Program-made: the position numbers and the translations under genes
Origin: a virus
IMG/VR virus record: IMGVR_UViG_3300030117_006268
Location: 1 to 27,776 of that record
Direction: 5' to 3' (one strand)
DNA: 27,776 nucleotides
Part shown: one piece after another, positions 21,262 through 27,776 of the stretch
How the letters are laid out: each line of letters starts with the position of its first letter
How positions within the stretch are numbered: position 1 is the stretch's first letter
The notes under the pieces: generated by a model
Seen by the model: the letters and a program-made list of their open reading frames with translations, nothing else
What the model was told of the DNA's origin: nothing
Database searches by the model: none

Positions 21262-21765
21262 ATGTCAATCGTTCAACTTATACAAAATCAATCAACCAAG
21301 GTAATACAACGCGGTGGCATGCACTGGCGAATCAAGCGAGTACGATCGAAAGATTGCCTACGCGCAGGTTTGGCAACGATGATTCACTTGGCACCGGAGG
21401 ACCTTGGCGAATTGGACCCGGAAAACGAAGAGCACGTGCAAAAGGTAGCTGGCAGTTGGTCGTCTAAGATGGCAGCAATGACAGACGTGCAAGCCGCCAA
21501 GCTTTCCGATTCATTGGATGCCTTGGTTTGCGCAGGAATCGTTGCAGTCAGCCAGGATGGTGTTGATTTTGAAGACATCAAATTCACCCTGAATGAGCGC
21601 GAGGTAAACATAGACAAGTCGATACTGTCGGTTGATTCACTGCCTTGGACATTACGGCAAGAGTTGGCAAGTGATGTGCAGATACATTCACGAGAAGGCA
21701 TGGAGGACGCAGAACAAGCGGTTGCCACGTTTCGCAAAAGAGCCGAACCTGGTGTTGCTGGTTGA
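21262..21765 (+). CDS. Tail assembly chaperone (gpG-like, upstream frame)
   Basis: A 167-residue protein encoded between the tail tube and tape measure genes, in the place of lambda gpG. The start follows AAAGGAGCGGCAAA. It is alpha/beta: SIVQLIQNQSTKVIQRG, LRAGLATMIHLAPEDLGEL, then KLSDSLDALVCAGIVAVSQD and a helical end. Chaperones of this kind coat the tape measure before tube assembly. The last part overlaps a second open frame that continues to 21958, and a +1 shift near TTTC at 21730-21733 would join the two. Confidence 0.7.
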   Translation: MSIVQLIQNQSTKVIQRGGMHWRIKRVRSKDCLRAGLATMIHLAPEDLGELDPENEEHVQKVAGSWSSKMAAMTDVQAAKLSDSLDALVCAGIVAVSQDGVDFEDIKFTLNEREVNIDKSILSVDSLPWTLRQELASDVQIHSREGMEDAEQAVATFRKRAEPGVAG

Positions 21766-21958
21766 CCGAATTGCCCGCAGATATAATCGGACACCAGCCG
21801 AAGTGCTTGAAATGGACCCGTACGAGTTATCATTGTGCGTAGTCTGCGTGCAACATGCCGATGTTTATTCGTCGTCATATGTCAAACGCTTGCAGCGTGG
21901 AGCTAAAAATTCCATCATACCCGTGCCGGTACCAGTCATAAACATTACGGAGATTTGA
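21734..21958 (+). CDS. Tail assembly chaperone, downstream frame (gpT-like, by frameshift)
   Basis: This is the second part of the chaperone pair, shown from the codon that would be read after a +1 shift. It contains FAKEPNLVLLVDRIARRYNR, then TPAEVLEMDPYELSL (the PxEVLxMDPYE stretch is common in the second chaperone frame), and ends just before the tape measure gene. Upstream ATG 21632 in this frame has no ribosome binding site and lies deep inside the first frame. Direct initiation at GTG 21752 is an alternative. The stop is TGA 21956-21958, one base before the tape measure ATG. Confidence 0.6.
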   Translation, partial: AKEPNLVLLVDRIARRYNRTPAEVLEMDPYELSLCVVCVQHADVYSSSYVKRLQRGAKNSIIPVPVPVINITEI

Positions 21959-21959
21959 G

Positions 21960-24827
21960 ATGGCCAGCAATATCGTCAAGATGATTTTACGGCTTGACGA
22001 TCAAGCGTCGGCTGGACTGTCACGAGTAGGGAGCACTGCCACCAGTACCAGTTCCAAGTTCGAAAATATGGCCAAAAAAGGTGGATTGGCTGCAGCCGCC
22101 TTAACCGGTATCGCAATCGCAGCTAAAGGCGCCTACAATGGCTTTCTGAGCTTAGGGCAGTCAGTAGCAGATATTGGTAACCAATTCGGGGACGCAGCAG
22201 TCGTAACGGGACTGTCGGCCCGTACGCTTGAAAATTTCGATTTCATGGCAAGAGCAACCGGCTCGAGTCTTGAAAGATTGGAGCGTGGCTTCAACAAATT
22301 CCACGTAGGCATATCGGAAGCAAAATCTGGCACAGGCACTTTGGTAGATACGTTTGAGCAACTTAACGAACGTGTCGGATTTAATGTTGAGGCATTTGGC
22401 GATACAGAATCTGCGTTGTTTGGATTTTTAGATGCGCTGAGATTGACCAACGATGAAACATTTGTTGCCGAAGCCATGTCGAATGCTTTCGGCCGAGCCG
22501 CATTGGATTTAAACAAAGCGCTTTCAACTGGTGACATTGAAAATTACAGCGCCGTACTCGACGAAGTTGGTCGTGTTACCGGTCCTCAGGCAATCGAAAC
22601 CACGCAAACAATGCAGGCAAATATCGCCTTGCAGGATGTCATATTTCGCAGATTGAAAATGACAATTTTCGATACCTTTCTCGGCGAAAATGGTTTCACT
22701 AAAGCGATAGCATTGTCCATCGGAACGGTGAAAGCGTTTGGAACCGCTATTGACCAAATATGGAATATGATAAAAGGCTTGGGCCAAGCCATCATTGCGT
22801 TGATGCAGGCAATCCAGCGGATACCAGAAGCAATCGCGTCCGGCAATTTCAGCAACGTAGAACGTGCCATGGATGCCTTCAATGAGGCGAGCCAGCTTGG
22901 AATCGATGAAGGGTTTAACGCTTTTCTGCGTGGCGATTGGATAAACGAAGGATTCAAGGCTGCGCAATCGTACCGGGACCAACTAAACCTGATTGTCGGA
23001 GGTGCAGAACAAGAAGTTGCAGACGCTCAAGCATTGGCTGATGCACTCGCCGCGGCGGCAGACGCAAAAGCTAAAGCAGAAGCAGAAGCAGTCGGTGATG
23101 ATTCCGATGGTGGGGACAAGAGAGTAAAGGCAGTTACCAACAGCATTCGTGAACAGGAAATTGCTCTTGAGAAATTGCGAAGGCAGTGGCTCGCCTATAT
23201 GGATTTCATGAATGAAAGGGAGCTTGCCACTTACGAATATGCATTTTCGCTGGCGGCACTAAATGAGCAAGCAGAGAATTTGTCTGTCGGCACAATCATT
23301 GATGGAACCACTGGCAGAACATACGATGATTTTTTCGCAAACCTGATACAGAACCTCGAAAGGTTGGACGATCGAGATTTTGGCCAAATATTGTTTGGTG
23401 ACGATGCTGTTCTGCAAATCACACAGAACCTCGATAAAGTCACTGACAAGTGGGAATCTTCGATTGACGGTTGGCGGGCAGCCAGTGCAGATTGGTACGA
23501 AAACCAGCGATCGATGTACAGCAGCTCCAATGTCGCAGGACCAGTCGCTGCTGGCATGGAAGATATTACCGCTCAACTGTCGAAAGCGTTCGTCGGGATG
23601 GGATATGACGAGGGGAGCTTCGGCCTTGGCCAGAAGATAGACGATACATTTTATGATTTGTTTTATGCGTGGGAAAACGCAATGCGCGTTACTGAAGGAG
23701 GTTTAGAAACATCTGCCCAAGCATATGCTGACGCGACCGCAGTGTTAAACCAGGGCCAACCTGACCTTTCGCGATCTGCCATGGCTGATATATTCAATGA
23801 CGCTGCCGCACTTGAGAATCAACTTGGCGTATACCAGGCAGAATCCAAGCGACTCGCCACTCAAATGCAAAACCAAGCCACTGCGCTTGTCCAGTTAGAA
23901 ACACAAATAGCAAACACTCTTTCGGCTGTCAGTGATGGATTGCTTGACCCTCAAGCAGCGAAAACACTTTTGGATAATTTAGGTGCCACATATGAAAGAG
24001 TAAAAGCAGACCTGACAGCAACAGGCGAGCAGCTCAACAAGATGGAGGTCAACGTTGACATCGCAGAAGGGCAGGTCGAGAATTTGAGAGTCGGTGCCAT
24101 AGATGCTGACAAACTCAACAGTGTGGTGTCCAATATTGGAGGAATAGCGTCGGACGTGGCCTCTGGCAATATTGCGGGCGCAGCAGGCACGATAGCAAAC
24201 ATCGCTGGTGCTTCACCGTTGGTTGGTGGAGTAATCACCGCCATTGGCGCGGTCGCTGAAATTGGGGAGATGACGGTCAAGGAAATAAAGAACAATACAA
24301 AATCGTTCGTAAAGAACTTAGAAAAAGGCATCCAAGTTATCGCGGAAGCTTTCCCGCAAGTAATTCAGCACCTGTTAGCAAATCTGCCTGTCGCCATTAC
24401 TGAGGCAGCGTTTACGTGGATACCGTTACTGGTTTTGGAGTTGCCATTGGCGATAATGAAGGGCGTAGTCGAAGGCTTTCGCTCGATAATTTCATTTATT
24501 GTTGATTCGATACGCAATGCATTCAGCATATTCGGTGGTGGCGATGATGATAGACGCACCGGCATACGTGTCGAGCCAGAAGAATATTATACGGGAGTTG
24601 CGAAAGTCAATAAGACCGGGCTTGCTGTGCTCCACCGCGGCGAAACCGTCATCCAGGCAAACGGAAGAGCGAGCCAGAGTCAGCAATCGAGAATGGGTGG
24701 TGGCTCCGTCAATGTTAACATCAGCACAGCAATACTCGACAGAGATGTCATACCAAGATTGATTCGTGAAATCGACAGGGTTACCGGGTCTTACGGAAGA
24801 ACAACAGCGAATTTTGCGAGTTCATAA
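21960..24827 (+). CDS. Tape measure protein
   Basis: A 955-residue protein, the longest in the window, placed after the chaperones. The N-terminus (NIVKMILRLDDQASAGLSRVG, then a hydrophobic AAAALTGIAIAAKGAYNGF) and a domain around FDFMARATGSSLERL match phage tape measures. A charged helical segment with DAKAKAEAEA occurs near 355-370, and hydrophobic stretches lie at about 722-770 and 815-862 (PLLVLELPLAIMKGVVEGF), which may be membrane active. The end has the GLAVLHRGETVIQANG motif typical of tail tape proteins. Using the usual 0.15 nm per residue, the tail would be about 140 nm. Start: ATG after GGAG. Confidence 0.85.
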   Translation: MASNIVKMILRLDDQASAGLSRVGSTATSTSSKFENMAKKGGLAAAALTGIAIAAKGAYNGFLSLGQSVADIGNQFGDAAVVTGLSARTLENFDFMARATGSSLERLERGFNKFHVGISEAKSGTGTLVDTFEQLNERVGFNVEAFGDTESALFGFLDALRLTNDETFVAEAMSNAFGRAALDLNKALSTGDIENYSAVLDEVGRVTGPQAIETTQTMQANIALQDVIFRRLKMTIFDTFLGENGFTKAIALSIGTVKAFGTAIDQIWNMIKGLGQAIIALMQAIQRIPEAIASGNFSNVERAMDAFNEASQLGIDEGFNAFLRGDWINEGFKAAQSYRDQLNLIVGGAEQEVADAQALADALAAAADAKAKAEAEAVGDDSDGGDKRVKAVTNSIREQEIALEKLRRQWLAYMDFMNERELATYEYAFSLAALNEQAENLSVGTIIDGTTGRTYDDFFANLIQNLERLDDRDFGQILFGDDAVLQITQNLDKVTDKWESSIDGWRAASADWYENQRSMYSSSNVAGPVAAGMEDITAQLSKAFVGMGYDEGSFGLGQKIDDTFYDLFYAWENAMRVTEGGLETSAQAYADATAVLNQGQPDLSRSAMADIFNDAAALENQLGVYQAESKRLATQMQNQATALVQLETQIANTLSAVSDGLLDPQAAKTLLDNLGATYERVKADLTATGEQLNKMEVNVDIAEGQVENLRVGAIDADKLNSVVSNIGGIASDVASGNIAGAAGTIANIAGASPLVGGVITAIGAVAEIGEMTVKEIKNNTKSFVKNLEKGIQVIAEAFPQVIQHLLANLPVAITEAAFTWIPLLVLELPLAIMKGVVEGFRSIISFIVDSIRNAFSIFGGGDDDRRTGIRVEPEEYYTGVAKVNKTGLAVLHRGETVIQANGRASQSQQSRMGGGSVNVNISTAILDRDVIPRLIREIDRVTGSYGRTTANFASS

Positions 24828-25642
24828 TGGGAAACCCAAGAATCTACTTTTACCCGGATGAACTCGGAAGCCTTGAAACCATAGATTTCGGCGAAGGTCT
24901 CAGCGATTTGCAGATAACGCAACGCCGAGAAGTGTTTGACGGATACACAAGGGCTGGCTCTTTTACCCGGTCAGTTGGGCGCAGCTATTTAGAAGTTCGA
25001 ATCATATTGGAAAACTTTACAAATCAAACATTGGTGCGCCAGTTCGAAAGCCTTTCGTCTCACCTCGAACGCGGCAATCCAATCGGATTTGCCCTTGACC
25101 ACGATAAAGCATGGGCGGGATTCGTTAGGACGACCACCAGATTTGGATATTACAGCCCAGACAGGGGTGAAACCGAAGCGGTCACGTCTGGCAACATGTT
25201 TCGCTCATGGTCGTCGTCTGCAACGATAAGTACCGGTGACGAGGTGGTGATAGCAAGCGCATCACCGAGTGGGCTGCGGGAAACAAGGCAAACAAGTGGT
25301 GGCACTACCCCAAGCGGGCAAATCGTTTTGATAAATTCAGACCCATTGATTTACACACACCGAAATGCACCAATCGTCGTCCGTCACCGTGATTTTTTTC
25401 CTGCATTGATTATGCCCGAGGAATCAATTGGCGATCCGATTATCACAACGAACCATAGAATCAGCCATACTCTTGACCTCATTCTGGTCGAAGATTGGGG
25501 AACCCTTGCGGCCGTGAATTCAATTGTCGATGGATTACGAGGCACCGACAATTTGCCGTCCGATGGGCTGTCGCTTCAAGAAGCAATTACGGAATACCGG
25601 TCAGGTCTGAATTCCGCATATATTGCCACGGACGAAGTATGA
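24827..25642 (+). CDS. Tail protein, distal tail-like position
   Basis: A 271-residue protein overlapping the tape measure stop by TAATG. It begins with RIYFYPDELGSLETIDFGEGL and YTRAGSFTRSVGRSYLEVRI, then a helix (FESLSSHLERGNPIGFALDHDKAWAGF, about 66-92) and a beta-rich remainder with Ser/Thr/Gly-rich turns. This order of a short beta domain and a helix before a larger beta domain, together with its place after the tape measure, suits a distal tail or tail-tip hub component. No family is recognised with confidence. Confidence 0.55.
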   Translation: MGNPRIYFYPDELGSLETIDFGEGLSDLQITQRREVFDGYTRAGSFTRSVGRSYLEVRIILENFTNQTLVRQFESLSSHLERGNPIGFALDHDKAWAGFVRTTTRFGYYSPDRGETEAVTSGNMFRSWSSSATISTGDEVVIASASPSGLRETRQTSGGTTPSGQIVLINSDPLIYTHRNAPIVVRHRDFFPALIMPEESIGDPIITTNHRISHTLDLILVEDWGTLAAVNSIVDGLRGTDNLPSDGLSLQEAITEYRSGLNSAYIATDEV

Positions 25643-27189
25643 CATGGACTGGCGATTTTCAGGATAAGCTCAACGCCACCGGGCCATTTGAGCCGATCAT
25701 CATTCTACATGTGATGAAATGGGCCGGGACACCTGGCAGGGAGTTCAAAGCTGCATCGCACCCAGGTTACAATTACCCTGAGATTATCGGACCGTCCGTC
25801 GCTCTGACTGGTTCATCTATATCGCCAACAAGTTGGACGTTTACGCATGGTACATGTTCGCTTGATATTATTACTGACGATATATCTCAACTTACTGAGT
25901 ACGCTAAACGTGGAGCTATTTGCCAAATATTGATGGGGTTTACCGAGTGGGATGAAGCAGACTTTCAGCCGATATTCGTCGGCAAAGTGCAAAACATTCG
26001 TGGTAGAAATCCAAATTACAGTTTGGACCTTTGGAGCGGAACTTCGTTGCTTTCGACCCGTCTGAATGTTGGCAGCTTTTCGGTATTCAGTGCGAATAGG
26101 CAAAACATTTTCTACAATGTCAAGTCGTCGCAGCGAACTACGCTTACGTCAGCATACAGCACAAGTGATAATACCCTCGACGTTGCTGATGCATCAAAGC
26201 TCGAAATGCCATCCGCATCGTCAACATATCCTGGCGTAGTGTATGTCGATAATGGAAGCGACGACCCTTTCTATTTGACGTATACCGGCAAAAGCTCAAA
26301 TCAGCTTACCGGTGTTACAACCTCCGATATCCTGGGGACTACGCGTGCAGCATCGGGAACCAGTAGCACAAAGGTTTACAATGCCGCCTATCTGGCTGGT
26401 AACCCATTCGAGATATTGCTTAGAATTCTAACATCCGGCAGTGGTCCATCTTCGCCATATGATGTTTACCCTGATTCATTCGGGTATGGATTGCCATACA
26501 GCCTGACAGACCCGGCTGATATGTTTAACGTATTCGCAGCAATGGCTTCAGCGGCTGGTGGCATCACATATCAACTTGCATATGCGCAGAGCGTTGAGGT
26601 TGGCGATTCATGGGCATGGGTTCGCGAATTCTTCCGAGACATCGGGCTGGTGGTCGTGCAGAGACATGGTCGGTTGACGTATCGCCCAATACAGGACCCC
26701 AACAATCCGCTTTTGGAATCTGGTATTTCAATAACAGATCACGACATCATGGAAGTCTTGGACTTCGGTGCATATCATCCAGATACACCAGCCGAATACC
26801 AACGCGTACGAGTAGCTGTTTCAGGCATATCGGTATCGACCACGATGAGGCCGCCAGAAACCGCACCGATGGCAGACCAAATCCTTTTCGATAATACGGA
26901 CAAGGTTTTTGCATCAGGCACCGCAATCGCAAACGAAATCAAGTCACGAGTACAGTGTTGGGGCCCGAATGTGCCGGAGTATGTGACGCTACGATGTGCC
27001 GGCGTCCGGCTCGCAGTCTTGGCGCCACTCGACATCGTCAAAGTCAGCTCCTCATTGATTGGTAAAGGCAGAATTGACCAAACCAAAGTGCAGGGCTATC
27101 AAGACCAAGCGTGTATGGTTTTACGGGTATCGCCCGACTTTTACCTTGGCCAAGTCGAATTGACTGTCGCCGCGATTGACCCGTTTTGA
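25639..27189 (+). CDS. Large tail-tip protein
   Basis: A 516-residue protein; ATG 25639 is in the ATGA overlap with the previous gene, and the longer frame back to 25495 is rejected. It is beta rich throughout, with SWTFTHGTCSLDIITDD, FQPIFVGKVQNIRGRN, STSDNTLDVADASKLEMP and LVVVQRHGRLTYRPIQDPN. The FVGKVQ and HGRLTYRP elements recall tail-tip/baseplate hub proteins with a gp27-like domain. The C-terminal section (ITDHDIMEVLDFGAY, then VYV-like strands) fits the same. Probably the hub or a wedge around the tail tip. Confidence 0.55.
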   Translation: MTWTGDFQDKLNATGPFEPIIILHVMKWAGTPGREFKAASHPGYNYPEIIGPSVALTGSSISPTSWTFTHGTCSLDIITDDISQLTEYAKRGAICQILMGFTEWDEADFQPIFVGKVQNIRGRNPNYSLDLWSGTSLLSTRLNVGSFSVFSANRQNIFYNVKSSQRTTLTSAYSTSDNTLDVADASKLEMPSASSTYPGVVYVDNGSDDPFYLTYTGKSSNQLTGVTTSDILGTTRAASGTSSTKVYNAAYLAGNPFEILLRILTSGSGPSSPYDVYPDSFGYGLPYSLTDPADMFNVFAAMASAAGGITYQLAYAQSVEVGDSWAWVREFFRDIGLVVVQRHGRLTYRPIQDPNNPLLESGISITDHDIMEVLDFGAYHPDTPAEYQRVRVAVSGISVSTTMRPPETAPMADQILFDNTDKVFASGTAIANEIKSRVQCWGPNVPEYVTLRCAGVRLAVLAPLDIVKVSSSLIGKGRIDQTKVQGYQDQACMVLRVSPDFYLGQVELTVAAIDPF

Positions 27190-27217
27190 TATTATCCGAG
27201 ATAACAGGAGCACAGAA

Positions 27218-27568
27218 ATGGCAGCTATCGACTTAACAGGGGCCACGAATGTCCCCTATATCTACGCAAAAACCTCAGTCGGCACGACTTATCAAGAGTT
27301 CAAATTGCCGCCTTGGTGCTGTCGCGTTCTGGTTTTTGCAAGCAAATCTGCGTGGGTATCAGTCAAGGGAGAAGATAGCCCAGCAGATGGTGGTTCTGTT
27401 GGCACTCACAAAATCCAAATCCCAGCGAATCAAGCGGCTGAATTCGTGATTCAAGGACCGGAGCAGCGACCTATTCGAACCGGGTTGACTTATGCACGGT
27501 CCATTTTCGTTGCCAGTCAGGCCAGCACATGCACAGTGACTGTAGTGCTTGAAGCTGGGGTGTCATAA
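27218..27568 (+). CDS. Small beta-rich tail-associated protein
   Basis: A 116-residue protein; ATG 27218 follows CAGGAGCACAGAA. An in-frame start back at 27176 is inside the previous gene and is rejected. Nearly all beta strand (YIYAKTSVGTTYQEFKL, RVLVFASKSAWVSVKG, KIQIPANQAAEFVIQG, CTVTVVLEAG). It looks like a compact jelly-roll or immunoglobulin-like domain, suited to a tail-tip accessory protein or fibre adaptor. It overlaps the fibre-like gene by TAATG. No family is recognised. Confidence 0.55.
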   Translation: MAAIDLTGATNVPYIYAKTSVGTTYQEFKLPPWCCRVLVFASKSAWVSVKGEDSPADGGSVGTHKIQIPANQAAEFVIQGPEQRPIRTGLTYARSIFVASQASTCTVTVVLEAGVS

Positions 27569-27776
27569 TGGGCGGATCACGATGGGGAGAATCGACAACG
27601 CTAAGTGACATCGAGGTAGATGGCACCACGCTGGTATGTGACGAGACCAATAACCGAATCGGAATCGGCACCGCATCGCCTTCGACCGCGCTTGACGTAG
27701 CTGGCGATGTAACCCTGAGCGGTGACATCATCATCGACGATGGTGGTTCGCTAAAAGAGGCCGGCGGAACTGCTGC
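27568..27776 (+). CDS. N-terminal part of a tail fibre/spike-like protein (truncated by window)
   Basis: ATG 27568 overlaps the previous stop; the frame stays open to the right edge (69 codons visible). It has the fibre-type repeat NRIGIGTASPSTALDVAGDV, then TLSGDIIIDDGGSLKEAGG, which is widespread in phage tail fibres and trimeric adhesins, often with a C-terminal S74 chaperone domain. That domain, if present, is beyond the window. It is the expected start of the host-recognition module after the tail-tip genes. Confidence 0.7.
   Translation, partial: MGGSRWGESTTLSDIEVDGTTLVCDETNNRIGIGTASPSTALDVAGDVTLSGDIIIDDGGSLKEAGGTA

Noticed and set aside
1-27776. tRNA or rRNA genes
   Set aside because: No gap is long enough apart from about 130 bases at 17911-18042, which holds hairpins and no tRNA cloverleaf.

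Overview
This window is a stretch of a tailed double-stranded DNA phage with the gene order of a long-tailed (siphovirus-like) phage. All recognisable genes are on the + strand, tightly packed, and often coupled by ATGA or TAATG overlaps. No integrase, repressor, lysis gene, tRNA, DNA polymerase or helicase gene is visible. The base composition is moderate and the ribosome binding sites are strong (AAGGAG type), so the host is a bacterium with a normal anti-Shine-Dalgarno. The host cannot be named from the sequence; the gene styles recall environmental phages.

Positions 1-4340 are an early/accessory region of small proteins, almost all of unknown function. Four intergenic promoter-like elements (about 255, 1028, 1576 and 2431) share one fixed architecture: TAACAAART, then TTRACG/TAACGG and TATAC, then a TATAAT-type -10 with exactly 23 bases between hexamer and -10. 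This is not a standard sigma70 spacing.

Positions 4352-9305 are a DNA metabolism and replication block. It holds a possible annealing protein, a DUF3127 ssDNA-binding-like protein, a Gp157-like protein, a ribbon-helix-helix protein, a winged-helix replication initiator and a probable helicase loader with a Cys cluster, then small zinc-ribbon proteins and a ParB-like protein. The initiator gene carries five 17-base dyad iterons followed by an A-rich tract. This is the arrangement of lambda O and its origin, and it is the best candidate for the replication origin.

Positions 9302-10758 hold two tandem paralogous GT-A glycosyltransferases that resemble the TET-associated type linked to glycosylation of hypermodified phage DNA bases. 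The enzymes that would make the modified base are not in the window.

Positions 10758-27776 are packaging and virion genes in canonical order: small and large terminase, a portal-MuF fusion, a prohead protease with an extra N-terminal domain, the HK97-fold capsid, a probable decoration protein, head-tail connectors, a tail terminator, a DUF2341-like virion protein, the tail tube, tail assembly chaperones with a probable frameshift, the tape measure, tail-tip proteins and the start of a fibre-like protein that runs off the end. A double hairpin after the decoration gene probably limits read-through from the abundant capsid transcript.
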